Below are positions 45,709-54,055 of a stretch of 64,000 nt of DNA, piece by piece. Position numbers and translations under genes: made by a program. Under the pieces are notes generated by a model that searched no databases, had not been told where the DNA came from, and saw only the letters and a list, made by a program, of their open reading frames with translations. The stretch is from Muribaculaceae bacterium. Lineage in GTDB: Bacteria > Bacteroidota > Bacteroidia > Bacteroidales > Muribaculaceae. Position 1 is the first letter of the stretch; each line of letters begins with the position of its first letter. Where the stretch lies: positions 124,001 to 188,000 of the forward strand of contig JAFLUA010000003.1 of NCBI GenBank assembly GCA_022508985.1, read 5' to 3'.

Positions 45709-46182
45709 TTAGAATTCAGTAAACGCAAGTGGCAACAAAGATTTTACTGAGGGGAGGCAGTAGACAACATCGCGCCCTACAAGGAGTACCGGCACGTCGT
45801 GTGAAGCCAACACCTCATATTCGAGTAGCGCTTGCCGACAAGCTCCGCAGGGTGCTGTTGGATATTCGCAAATCAAACCATCGGTGCCGATGGCGCACAC
45901 TGCTATCATTTCGAAATGTGCCTGGGGATAGTTGGCGGCGGCCCAGAAGCAAGCACTACGCTCGGCACATGTGCCCGAGGGGTATGCTACGTTTTCTTGA
46001 TTGGCGCCACACACTATTTCGCCATTATCGAGGAGAATTGCCGCGCCAACCTTGAAATTGCTATATGGTGCATAAGCTCCGGCGGTGGCTCTGCGAGAGG
46101 CGTCTACAAGTTTTTTTTCGATGGGGCTCAACTCGCCCTCTTCTTTTGCTTTTACAAGAGTTTTTACTTCGATTTCTTTCAT
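45709..46182 (-). CDS. cdd: Cytidine deaminase
   Basis: 157 residues with the zinc motifs of tetrameric cytidine deaminases: TCAERSACFWAA (CxE) and PCGACRQALLEYE (PCxxC). It converts cytidine and deoxycytidine to uridine forms in pyrimidine salvage. The substrate loop YAPYSNFKVGAAILLDNG is intact. A well-formed promoter lies just upstream. Confidence 0.95.
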   Translation of the reverse strand: MKEIEVKTLVKAKEEGELSPIEKKLVDASRRATAGAYAPYSNFKVGAAILLDNGEIVCGANQENVAYPSGTCAERSACFWAAANYPQAHFEMIAVCAIGTDGLICEYPTAPCGACRQALLEYEVLASHDVPVLLVGRDVVYCLPSVKSLLPLAFTEF

Positions 46183-46203
46183 AATTCAGTGCTTATTTGC
46201 GTG

Positions 46204-46233
46204 CAAATTTAATGCTTTAATACCCTAAATCAA
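46204..46233 (-). promoter_or_regulatory. Promoter for cdd
   Basis: Minus-strand TTG (46233-46231) and TAAATTTG (46211-46204) with a 19-base spacer, a good consensus match. Confidence 0.6.
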
Positions 46234-46274
46234 AAAATTACACCGCAAAATTTCGCTATTTTAGAAATATACAT

Positions 46275-46282
46275 TACTTTTG
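46275..46282 (+). promoter_or_regulatory. Candidate -7 element for the TPR gene
   Basis: TACTTTTG about 90 bases before the start codon. No clear TTG at the right distance. Confidence 0.35.
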
Positions 46283-46370
46283 CAGTCGCGATTGGTGCCA
46301 TATTGCTACGATGTTACATGGCAAAAATGCTCCCAATCTTAATTTGATAATCGAAAAACATTAAATATCA

Positions 46371-47018
46371 ATGAAAAAAGAAAACACGACTGTTGAACAG
46401 GTCGAAAAGACTGAAGACATTCTGGCTAAAGCAAAGGCTAATAAAAAATCGATAATCCTTGGCCTAATTATTGCCCTTGTTATCATCATTGCTGGTGGTA
46501 TCTGGTCGGTAATTCGCCAGTCGGGCAGCAATAAAGCCGACGAGCTTATTTCTAAGGCCGACATCGAGCAAACCGATTCTATTGCGACAGCTCTCTATGC
46601 CGAAGCTGCCAATGCCGGTTACAAAAGCGGAAACCGCGCTAAAGCCGAGATGGGTATACGCTTGTATCGCGATGGCAAATATGAAGAGGCCCTCAAATAT
46701 CTTGAAGATGCGTCGCTCGACGACAAAATAGCAGCTGCCGGTGTTTACACTCTTAGAGGTGATTGCTACGTAAATCTCGATAACTTCGACAAGGCTCTTA
46801 ACTGCTATGACAAAGCTATATCGAAAGCCGATAAAAACCCCGAGTTAGTTCCCCTTATTCTCGTTAAGAAGGCTAATATCTTCCGCGCTCAAGGTAAATA
46901 TGCCGACGAAGCCAGCGCTTACAAAACGATAATCGATAGCTATCCCGAATACGTTTCGAGCATGCGCACCGACATCAAAAAGTATTACGAGCGCGCCATC
47001 GCTTCTCAAAACAAATAA
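46371..47018 (+). CDS. Membrane-anchored TPR protein (YfgM-like)
   Basis: 215 residues: a charged start, one transmembrane helix (IILGLIIALVIIIAGGIWSV, about residues 28-47), then TPR-like helices (YRDGKYEEALKYLEDA, GDCYVNLDNFDKALNCYDKAI, FRAQGKYADEASAYKTIID). This matches the tetratricopeptide family related to YfgM, an ancillary SecYEG partner; that role is a family-level guess. A hairpin follows, separating it from the MATE gene. Confidence 0.82.
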   Translation: MKKENTTVEQVEKTEDILAKAKANKKSIILGLIIALVIIIAGGIWSVIRQSGSNKADELISKADIEQTDSIATALYAEAANAGYKSGNRAKAEMGIRLYRDGKYEEALKYLEDASLDDKIAAAGVYTLRGDCYVNLDNFDKALNCYDKAISKADKNPELVPLILVKKANIFRAQGKYADEASAYKTIIDSYPEYVSSMRTDIKKYYERAIASQNK

Positions 47019-47040
47019 TTAGGATAAATAACAAAGCATT

Positions 47041-47071
47041 AAGGCCGCTGCGGTGTTATCGTAGTGGCCTT
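47041..47071 (+). terminator. Hairpin terminator
   Basis: AAGGCC and GGCCTT pair around a GC-rich middle, followed by ATTTTC. An in-frame GTG at 47064 falls inside this stem, which argues for the MATE start at 47088. Confidence 0.6.
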
Positions 47072-47087
47072 ATTTTCAACCGACACC

Positions 47088-48446
47088 ATGGCCGACAACA
47101 ATTTAGACCGCCTCGCAACCGGCTCCATAGGGAAACTCCTATGGGAATATAGCCTACCCTCTGTCGTGGGCATGATTGTGATGGCACTGTATAACGTTGT
47201 CGACCGCATTTTTATAGGCCAATGGGTGGGCCCCGACGCTATTGCCGGTCTGGCAATCACCTTCCCCGTGATGAATCTTACCACAGCTATCGGTGTGCTC
47301 GTCGGCGTTGGAGCCTCGGCACGATCGTCGATAGTGTTGGGCGCCGGCAACGTGCGTCAGGCTGAGCAGATTCTTGGAAACACAATGACCCTTACTCTTA
47401 TTAACGGCATTGTGTATATTACTGCCTTTGCCTACTTCATCAATCCTTTGTTACAACTATTCGGAGCCAGCGACGTAACACTGCCATACGCCCGCGAGTA
47501 TATGCTCATTATTTTGCCGGGATGCCTACTCACAAATATCACCTACGGCCTTAACAACATTATGCGCGCCTCGGGATATCCCAACCGCGCAATGATAACA
47601 ATGCTCATCGGGGCCGCCTTAAATGTTGTCCTCGATGCCATTTTTATCAATGTATTCAATTGGGGTATCGCAGGTGCTGCGGCCGCTACCGACATCTCAA
47701 TGGCTGTAACGTCGGTCTTTGTATTAGTACACTTTTTCCGCAAAACGTCCACTGTAAGATTTCGCCGCGGCACATTTTCGCTTAAAGCCAAAGTTGTGCT
47801 CGGCCTCATTTCTATAGGTGCCGCGCCGGCAATTGTTAACACGGCCTCCTGCGCCGTAAACGCTCTCGCTAATAATGCGTTGCTGCAATTTGGCACCGAT
47901 AGAGATATCGGAGCGGCTGGCATTATGATCACGTATACATCGCTGATGGTAACCATCGTGCTCGGCATCTGCCAGGGCATGCAACCTGTGATAGGATATA
48001 ACTTCGGGGCAAAACTCCTCCATCGCCTCAAAAAAGCTTATTTTTTATCTGTTGTTGCTGCCAGCATTATCACTTTCAGCGGTGCTTTTTACGGTATGTT
48101 ATATCCCGAAGATGTTGCCCGTATCTTCACATCCGACGCCGACCTTATAGCCTCAACTGGGCGTGCTTTAAGTCAGTGCCTTATTGTCTTCCCGGTAGTC
48201 GGATTCCAGATAATATCAACATCGTTCTTCCAGAGCATAGGCAAAGCGACAGAATCGATTCTTGTCGGCTTGTTACGACAAGTGATATTCCTAATACCTC
48301 TCCTTATATTCTTGCCTCGTTTTATAGGGCTCGATGGCGTGTGGTGGTCGTTCCCGGCTTCCGATGCCGTTGCTACCGTCGTTACGGCCTTGCTCCTGAT
48401 AAAGCAATTCAAGTACTTGAATTCTATGATTTCTGGAACTCGGTAG
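47088..48446 (+). CDS. MATE family efflux transporter
   Basis: 452 residues from the ATG at 47088; an alternative GTG at 47064 lies within the preceding terminator. Two MatE halves of six helices are visible, with LLWEYSLPSVVGMIVMALYNVVDRIFIG and repeats such as GAAAATDISMAVTSVF and ASIITFSGAFYGML. MATE proteins export cationic drugs or flavins using Na+ or H+ gradients. Its 3' end overlaps the convergent AraC-type gene by 23 bases. Confidence 0.92.
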   Translation: MADNNLDRLATGSIGKLLWEYSLPSVVGMIVMALYNVVDRIFIGQWVGPDAIAGLAITFPVMNLTTAIGVLVGVGASARSSIVLGAGNVRQAEQILGNTMTLTLINGIVYITAFAYFINPLLQLFGASDVTLPYAREYMLIILPGCLLTNITYGLNNIMRASGYPNRAMITMLIGAALNVVLDAIFINVFNWGIAGAAAATDISMAVTSVFVLVHFFRKTSTVRFRRGTFSLKAKVVLGLISIGAAPAIVNTASCAVNALANNALLQFGTDRDIGAAGIMITYTSLMVTIVLGICQGMQPVIGYNFGAKLLHRLKKAYFLSVVAASIITFSGAFYGMLYPEDVARIFTSDADLIASTGRALSQCLIVFPVVGFQIISTSFFQSIGKATESILVGLLRQVIFLIPLLIFLPRFIGLDGVWWSFPASDAVATVVTALLLIKQFKYLNSMISGTR

Positions 48447-49329
48447 GCGACATTCCCGTAATGTGCTTGAAGTATTTGCCAAACGACGACTGGTTGGCAA
48501 AGTTAAGGGTATAGGCCACTTGTTGTATATTCTTCCCTGAAAAACGCAGCAAATTCTTTGCCTCCATAATAACAAAATGGTCGATCCATTGTGCCGCTGA
48601 GCGACCTGTGGCTTCTTTTACTAAGAACGACAGATATTTTGGGGAGATATATAGCTTCGACGCATAAAAATTAACGGAGCGTTCTTTGGTGTAATATAGA
48701 TGCACCAGTTTTATGAAATCGTGTACATACGAGCTCCTTTTCGGTCCTATCGAATTTCCGTCGGTAATCTCAATACGTTTATAGAGAAAAATCATCATCT
48801 GGTAAAATAGGGCCGAGGTTAGATTCGAAACCACGTGCCGCGATAGCTGATTGTTGAATTTATCGTTTATAACCGATTGGATTAGTCGTAAATAACGCAC
48901 CAATTGCGACATTTCGCGCTCTTGCAATTCGAAAATAGGGCTCTTGCGGCTTAGCATTGCGTCGCGCGAGATAGCGGCAAATGATATATTCACTTCTTGC
49001 AAAAACTGGGCCGAGTACCCTAATAGATAGGCATCTATCACCTCTAATTTTTCGGTATTAAGCTGCACGACGGTGCCGGGTGGAAAGGATATTGTTGATG
49101 GGCCGTGCACGTCATACTCCTCAAAATTGATGCTGATATTAAGGTCGCCCTTGGCAAGTATTAAAAAAAGCGAGCCGTCGACCTTGAAAGCTTTGTTGCT
49201 CAACTCCGACAACGAATTGTTTATTTCCGACGACAAATGGGCTAATACCACACTGTCGTCTATACAGCAAAACTCAGCAGCAACTCTTTCGAGGAGGCTT
49301 ATTTCGTATGTTTTGATATCTTGTTCCAT
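48424..49329 (-). CDS. AraC-family transcriptional regulator
   Basis: 301 residues. The C-terminal 100 residues form the double HTH: SVNFYASKLYISPKYLSFLVKEATG and KNIQQVAYTLNFANQSSFGKYFKHITGMSP. The N-terminal 190 residues are a cupin-like sensing domain without clear ligand clues. It is convergent with and overlaps the MATE gene; whether it regulates that exporter is open. Confidence 0.93.
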   Translation of the reverse strand: MEQDIKTYEISLLERVAAEFCCIDDSVVLAHLSSEINNSLSELSNKAFKVDGSLFLILAKGDLNISINFEEYDVHGPSTISFPPGTVVQLNTEKLEVIDAYLLGYSAQFLQEVNISFAAISRDAMLSRKSPIFELQEREMSQLVRYLRLIQSVINDKFNNQLSRHVVSNLTSALFYQMMIFLYKRIEITDGNSIGPKRSSYVHDFIKLVHLYYTKERSVNFYASKLYISPKYLSFLVKEATGRSAAQWIDHFVIMEAKNLLRFSGKNIQQVAYTLNFANQSSFGKYFKHITGMSPTEFQKS

Positions 49330-49420
49330 TAAAAACGATATAATATTAATGGCCCAAAATTACAAAATTTTGAGCCATTACCTATGTTTATTAGAAAATA
49401 TTGCTAAAAAATGAGCACTT

Positions 49421-50635
49421 TTAGCAAATATCGAGAGCTTTACAGATTGCCTCTTTATCCATATCTCGACCTATGAAAACGAGTTTGACCATGCGGTCGT
49501 CATATACATCGTCCCAGTCGCGTGCCAACCCGGGTTCTTGAGCCATCAATAGTTTGAGCTCTTCTTCGGGTGCCGTTGCAAACCAATACCCCGACTCGGT
49601 GAGTTTCTTTTGCGTTCCGGCCTGCTCAAAGAGATACGACATATCGGTATTATGCTTAAAATAAAGAATACCCTTAGCTCTAATCACATTTTTAGGCCAT
49701 TGTGTTGCCACAAAATGGTCGAATTTGATAAGGTCGAACCCCGTGCGGCGATAGTAAACAAAGGTGCTGATGCCATATTCTTCTGCTTCGCCTTCATCAT
49801 GATGATGGTGATGATGCTCATGTTCATGAGCATGATGGTGATTATCGTCGTGATCGTCATCATGGTGGTCTTCGTCGTGGTCGTCATCATCGTTATCGAC
49901 GTGCCCTTCGATAGCCTGTACCCACGACGCCGAAGTGGCAACGGCTTCAAAATCGAAAAGGCCGGTATTAAGCAATTCGGCAAGGTCGACATCGCAGTAA
50001 TCGCAATTGATAATCTTTGCTTTTGGCTGCAAGGCGCGGATTATGGCGCGGATACGCCCTGCCTCTTCCTCACTCACCTCCGATATTTTGTTCAGTAATA
50101 TTAGATTGCAGAACTCTATCTGCTCTATTATTAGCTGTTCGATATCTTCCTCATCGAGATTCTCGCTCGTTAGAGCATCTCCGCAGGCAAACTCACTCTT
50201 AAGACGCAAGGCATCGACTACTGTTGCAATGCAATCGAGGCGAGGCACTCCGTGCAGAGTATATTCCGAGCCCATATTGGGTATGGTACATATTGTCTGT
50301 GCAATAGGTGCGGGCTCGCAGATACCGCTCGCTTCTATTACAATATAGTCGAAACGTCCTGTCGACATTATCTCGTTAAGTTGCTCTACAAGGTCCATTT
50401 TCAGTGTGCAGCAGATACATCCATTCTGCAGTGCTACAAGGTCGCCCGAGTCTTTTTTACCGACAATACCGCCTTTTTGAATGAGCGATGCGTCGATATT
50501 TACCTCGCCAAGGTCGTTTACTATTACAGCAAAGCGTATTCCCCTTTCATTTGTGAGGATACGGTTCAGAAGTGTCGTCTTACCGCTGCCAAGGTAGCCG
50601 GTGAGCAGCAATACCGGAGTTTCGTTATTTGTCAT
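49421..50635 (-). CDS. COG0523 (CobW/ZNG1-type) GTPase with His/Asp-rich loop
   Basis: 404 residues of the G3E GTPase family of metal chaperones. P-loop GYLGSGKTTLLNRIL, the CxCC metal motif in NGCICCTLKMDL, and NKISE-type specificity residues are visible. A long His/Asp/Glu-rich insert lies near residues 245-285 (HHAHEHEHHHHHHDEGE in part), then a CobW_C domain (STFVYYRRTGFDLIKFDHFV). Family members deliver zinc or cobalt to enzymes; zinc is most likely given the His-rich loop, but this is inferred. Bcp starts its operon 6 bases upstream. Confidence 0.9.
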   Translation of the reverse strand: MTNNETPVLLLTGYLGSGKTTLLNRILTNERGIRFAVIVNDLGEVNIDASLIQKGGIVGKKDSGDLVALQNGCICCTLKMDLVEQLNEIMSTGRFDYIVIEASGICEPAPIAQTICTIPNMGSEYTLHGVPRLDCIATVVDALRLKSEFACGDALTSENLDEEDIEQLIIEQIEFCNLILLNKISEVSEEEAGRIRAIIRALQPKAKIINCDYCDVDLAELLNTGLFDFEAVATSASWVQAIEGHVDNDDDDHDEDHHDDDHDDNHHHAHEHEHHHHHHDEGEAEEYGISTFVYYRRTGFDLIKFDHFVATQWPKNVIRAKGILYFKHNTDMSYLFEQAGTQKKLTESGYWFATAPEEELKLLMAQEPGLARDWDDVYDDRMVKLVFIGRDMDKEAICKALDIC

Positions 50636-50641
50636 CGCTTA

Positions 50642-51094
50642 TTATCCTTTTAGAATTTGAGAAGCGTGGTCTTTTGTTTTAATCTCTTTAGGTGTGATGA
50701 TGCGCTCTACAACGCCTTCCGGCGAGATGATGAATGTGGTGCGCATAGTGCCCATGTATTTGCGGCCGTACATCGTCTTTTCGACCCAGACACCAAAGGT
50801 CTCAACCAAGTGGTGGTCGACGTCGGATATCAACGGGAAGTTCAACGAGTTTTTCGCGATAAATTTTTTATGCGAGGCCTCACTATCTACACTGACACCT
50901 ATTACTTGGTATCCGGCCGCGTTGAGGTCGTCGCGGTGGTCGCGTAGATTGCAAGCCTGGGCGGTGCACCCCGATGTCATATCTTTCGGATAGAAATACA
51001 ATGCTATCGTTTTGCCGGGATAATCACTCAGCCTAACGTCTTTGCCATCATGGTCTTTGCCGAGAAGATCGGCAACTTTATCTCCTACTGTCAT
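50642..51094 (-). CDS. bcp: Thioredoxin-dependent thiol peroxidase (BCP/PrxQ)
   Basis: 150 residues with the peroxidatic cysteine C43 in TSGCTAQACNL and a second cysteine at C48, the usual C-x4-C pair of atypical 2-Cys PrxQ/BCP. It reduces hydroperoxides with thioredoxin. The catalytic region LYFYPKDMTSGCT is standard. It is the first gene of a two-gene unit with the COG0523 GTPase. Confidence 0.94.
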   Translation of the reverse strand: MTVGDKVADLLGKDHDGKDVRLSDYPGKTIALYFYPKDMTSGCTAQACNLRDHRDDLNAAGYQVIGVSVDSEASHKKFIAKNSLNFPLISDVDHHLVETFGVWVEKTMYGRKYMGTMRTTFIISPEGVVERIITPKEIKTKDHASQILKG

Positions 51095-51143
51095 CGTTTA
51101 TATTTTTTTTGCAGACAAAAATAGCAAATATTTTTTTTAATCG

Positions 51144-51151
51144 TATCTTTG
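51144..51151 (+). promoter_or_regulatory. Candidate -7 element for the GT-C-like gene
   Basis: TATCTTTG about 17 bases before the start codon. No well-spaced TTG found. Confidence 0.4.
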
Positions 51152-51168
51152 CACTCAAAGATTAGTTT

Positions 51169-52806
51169 ATGAAAATAAAAATCAACAAATCGACACATGC
51201 CGACAGCATATTGAGCCTCGTATTCGTATGTATGGCTTTAATCATCCCTCCTTTGTTTATACATTTAAATTTCTATCCGTGGAAAGATGAAGAGTATGAA
51301 CTAATGTTGATGGCCGACTATCGGGCCAATCCTTTGACGGGTCTCACGATGTACTTCGGACATTTGTGGTCGAAACATATCGGTAGCGATACTTTTTTTT
51401 CGTTTCGTCTACTGGCATATATTGTCAACACACTATGTGTAGTGTGTTCTTCGATCTACTTTTACCGTGTAACAAGAAATAAGCTTCTCAGCGCTTGGAT
51501 TTTCCTTATCCTCCAGTTGGCGCAATCGCTATATGCGTGGTATTCTTACGAGTGGGATACTATGTCGAACAGCATCCTTGCTGTATGTTGTGTGATTACA
51601 TATTCTTTCTTCCATCGGCCAACAACTCTAAAGATTATTTTAATCGGAATAATCTGTTCTCTCGGCATTTTTGCACGCGTACCCAATATTGCCGTTTTAG
51701 TGGTAATGTTTTGTCTCATTGCCGTTATGAAGATTGGCCTGCGTGAGAAATTTATCTACGGAGGCACGTTCTGTGTCTCTCTATTTTTGTCATCATTAGC
51801 AATTTGCATCTTGATCTGGGGAAGCATTGGCGGTTTTATCGCATCATGCATTCCCGATAACATCATAACCGGGCACGAATCTATTCTCAAATTAACAATC
51901 GATGGAGTCCTCGGTGTAGCCGTTATGGTTTCAGTATCGGTTTTATCGTGGATCGGTCTTCTGGCTATATTCGTTATTAGCGGACATTTGGTTAAGTCTG
52001 ATGCGCAACGAAAGCTCTCGTATTTCATATTCACTTTAGTGGGCCTGTCGATGTTGCTTTTAATAAGAGCGACAACATATTTAGATCACAACTTCTACAT
52101 TGAACTTTTTTATGTCTGCTTGGTTTTGGCCCCGCTTTTTGCCTATATTAAAAACGAGGATGTGCATGAGCCGCTCGTATCGTCGTTGATTTTGCTTGGC
52201 TTTGTTCTTTCGATGGTTGCTGGCTCGGATGTAGCACTTCACAAATTGCCATGTACGCCCTTATTTGCACTTGTCGTTCTCTCTTTTATGAAACTGCGAT
52301 GCAAGACTGTATTAAGATTTTTGATGATTGTAAGCATCTGTTTATTCGTCACATATCCTATTCTTCGGCTCAAGGACCCTCATACAAAAGACTGGATTAA
52401 TTGCTACACGACCGACTTCGGTCGTATCGAAAAACTAAAAGGCATTAAATCTTCCGAGGACTACGCATCATATGTAAAATCGGTTTACAATTGGGCAGAA
52501 GAGGTGGAAGCTCGTGGCGAAAAAATACTTTTTATCGGCCCCAAAAGATACTTTTTCGATTACATTCTAAACCACACAACCGATAGGGTTGATCGATATC
52601 CCGTACAGCGATATCACGATGATACTGAATACCAATGTCTTGAACAGACTCTTGTCGATGAGATTATTAATCGTTTCGACTTCGTGCATCTTTCTTATAT
52701 GCCAACCGATGAAGAATATGCCTTGATTAAAGCCGACTTCGAGAAGCGCGGTTTTTATATTACCGACAAAAAACCGCGAAGTATAATTCTTCAAAGACGC
52801 CAATGA
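51169..52806 (+). CDS. Polytopic membrane protein, GT-C glycosyltransferase-like
   Basis: 545 residues: about eleven hydrophobic helices in the first 390 residues, then a soluble C-terminal domain (about 400-545). The first loop has an acidic motif (YPWKDEEYELMLMADY), as in GT-C enzymes that use polyprenyl-phosphate donors, so a glycosyltransferase role is plausible but unproven. The last codons (RSIILQRRQ, stop at 52804) lie in a 25-bp sequence repeated at 53998, so the present 3' end may have been made by an insertion. Confidence 0.7.
   Translation: MKIKINKSTHADSILSLVFVCMALIIPPLFIHLNFYPWKDEEYELMLMADYRANPLTGLTMYFGHLWSKHIGSDTFFSFRLLAYIVNTLCVVCSSIYFYRVTRNKLLSAWIFLILQLAQSLYAWYSYEWDTMSNSILAVCCVITYSFFHRPTTLKIILIGIICSLGIFARVPNIAVLVVMFCLIAVMKIGLREKFIYGGTFCVSLFLSSLAICILIWGSIGGFIASCIPDNIITGHESILKLTIDGVLGVAVMVSVSVLSWIGLLAIFVISGHLVKSDAQRKLSYFIFTLVGLSMLLLIRATTYLDHNFYIELFYVCLVLAPLFAYIKNEDVHEPLVSSLILLGFVLSMVAGSDVALHKLPCTPLFALVVLSFMKLRCKTVLRFLMIVSICLFVTYPILRLKDPHTKDWINCYTTDFGRIEKLKGIKSSEDYASYVKSVYNWAEEVEARGEKILFIGPKRYFFDYILNHTTDRVDRYPVQRYHDDTEYQCLEQTLVDEIINRFDFVHLSYMPTDEEYALIKADFEKRGFYITDKKPRSIILQRRQ
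52779..52803. repeat. Left copy of a 25-bp direct repeat flanking an inserted segment
   Basis: Begins AAGTATAATTCTTC and ends GACGCCAA; identical to 53998-54022, 1219 bp away. It forms the last codons of the GT-C-like gene. Confidence 0.85.
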
Positions 52807-52832
52807 ATTGTGCAAACTTTATGGAATTTGGA

Positions 52833-52860
52833 GAGCGTCGAAATTAGCATAACGGCGCTC
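52833..52860 (+). terminator. Hairpin after the GT-C-like gene
   Basis: GAGCGTCG and CGGCGCTC form an 8-bp stem inside the left end of the inserted segment. Confidence 0.5.
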
Positions 52861-52872
52861 CTTATGTAAATG

Positions 52873-53085
52873 CTATTGCATTTCTATATCCTTGAATTCA
52901 TCAATCAAGTCAACAATATGCTTCCTCTCAATCATCACATTTTCTATAAGCTGTATTGGATCTTCAAAACACTCGGATATAGAATTGTTGTCTTCATTGA
53001 TCAAAACACAACTATCTCCATCAGAAGGAATACGATAATAGGTTCCATTATAGGAACTTCTCAGACCATAGAAGTTGACGGCCAT
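52873..53085 (-). CDS. Small acidic protein, unknown
   Basis: 70 residues, acidic (SDGDSCVLINEDNNSISE, DLIDEFKDIEMQ), without a signal or membrane helix. I recognise no family. Its start overlaps the end of the FtsK-like ORF by 25 bases on the same strand, so the two are probably cotranslated. Both sit inside the AT-rich segment bounded by 25-bp direct repeats. Confidence 0.45.
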   Translation of the reverse strand: MAVNFYGLRSSYNGTYYRIPSDGDSCVLINEDNNSISECFEDPIQLIENVMIERKHIVDLIDEFKDIEMQ

Positions 53086-53987
53086 GTCATACTTTTAATA
53101 TGTTCACAGATCTTCAATGTGTCGTTAAAATCTATATAAGCTCCTTTTATGCGTTCAATATTATCATTGAATTTATAAAGCATTTCGCCTCGGCCATTGA
53201 GATTTTCAGCACCCGCTCTACCTAAGATTTTTATTGAGTCACTTTCAAGCTGGACTGTAAATGAAATGCGCGCTTTGAAATTATCTCTGAGGTTACATGG
53301 AAGTTGACGTGAATGAATTTGTTGTGTGGCAAGAATTAAATGAATGCCAGTATTATTTTGTGAGGTTATCTTGCGTATATTTTCATAGAAAATATCTCCA
53401 AGCGCATCTGCAATAAGTTGGAATTCGTAGACAATCAATACTATTCGAGGCAAATAACGATGGTCTGACTCAGGGTTGGGTAAGATGTCCTTAAGCAGTC
53501 GGTTATACTCGTTAATGTTTTTTGCCTTTGCGTTATTCAGCAATTCAGTTCTAAATTTAATTTCATTATATATTGATGCTAAGATTTGAGATGATTTAAC
53601 AGAATCGGTTGCAGAAGCTATGCTTTGGTCAATTTTCAACATGAATTGGCTAATCTCTTCATATTGATGGAATTGCACATCGCGTGGATCAATAAAAGCA
53701 AATTTTAATTCATGAGGATATTTTTTAAATAATAATGATGAAATTATGCAATCTATGAAAAGAGATAGGCCTTGTCCTGTGGCCCCTCCTATTAACAGAT
53801 GAGGGAGAGTGCTTAAATCAACGATCTTTTTACCATCATTTAGGGATTTACCTAAAATTATGGGTAGATCACCTCTAAAATTTTGGAATTCATTAGAATT
53901 GATAAATTCTTTAAAAGCTACAAGATTTCTCTCTGTGGGATAATCATTCAATAAGTCTGAAGGCGGAAGCTTATATATTTTTTCCAT
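53061..53987 (-). CDS. Stand-alone FtsK-type motor domain with inactivated Walker motifs
   Basis: 308 residues that follow the FtsK motor from start to end: DGKKIVDLSTLPHLLIGGAT, SLLFKKYPHELKFAFIDPR, the ATQ block (TGIHLILATQQ), RISFTVQLESDSIKIL and GAENLNGRGEMLY. No membrane domain or gamma domain is present. The Walker A GxxGxGKS reads GATGQGLS (Leu at 74 for Lys) and the Walker B DE reads YE (Y187), so ATP hydrolysis is very unlikely. FtsK normally pumps DNA at division; this copy could bind DNA or host FtsK without pumping, or be decaying. It lies inside the 25-bp-repeat-bounded segment, with no promoter seen in the 35 bases before it. Confidence 0.78.
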   Translation of the reverse strand: MEKIYKLPPSDLLNDYPTERNLVAFKEFINSNEFQNFRGDLPIILGKSLNDGKKIVDLSTLPHLLIGGATGQGLSLFIDCIISSLLFKKYPHELKFAFIDPRDVQFHQYEEISQFMLKIDQSIASATDSVKSSQILASIYNEIKFRTELLNNAKAKNINEYNRLLKDILPNPESDHRYLPRIVLIVYEFQLIADALGDIFYENIRKITSQNNTGIHLILATQQIHSRQLPCNLRDNFKARISFTVQLESDSIKILGRAGAENLNGRGEMLYKFNDNIERIKGAYIDFNDTLKICEHIKSMTWPSTSMV

Positions 53988-53997
53988 TTTACACGCT

Positions 53998-54022
53998 AAG
54001 TATAATTCTTCAAAGACGCCAA
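53998..54022. repeat. Right copy of the 25-bp direct repeat
   Basis: Identical to 52779-52803; the bases before it (CGCT against CGCG) extend the match with one mismatch. Confidence 0.85.
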
Positions 54023-54029
54023 AGTGTTG

Positions 54030-54055
54030 AATAGCGCTGTCGGGAAGGCGCTATT
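54030..54055 (-). terminator. Hairpin at the end of the GH89 gene
   Basis: AATAGCGC and GCGCTATT form an 8-bp stem that reaches the GH89 stop codon. Confidence 0.55.

Larger units (their letters stand above)
52779..54022. mobile_element. Putative inserted segment of about 1.2 kb, type unknown
   Basis: The segment between the 25-bp direct repeats is clearly AT-richer than its flanks and holds only two minus-strand ORFs (FtsK-like motor and a 70-residue protein). There is no transposase, integrase or terminal inverted repeat. A 25-bp duplication is too long for most IS target duplications, so a site-specific or recombination-based insertion is possible. Which copy is ancestral cannot be told here; in the same frame the right copy would extend the GT-C-like protein by SVE. 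Confidence 0.5.

Noticed and set aside
47064-47087. GTG start for the MATE gene at 47064
   Set aside because: It lies inside the stem of the upstream terminator; the ATG at 47088 fits better.
52870-53139. Plus-strand ORF of 89 residues in the inserted segment
   Set aside because: It lies opposite the acidic ORF and the end of the FtsK-like ORF and carries no recognisable motif.
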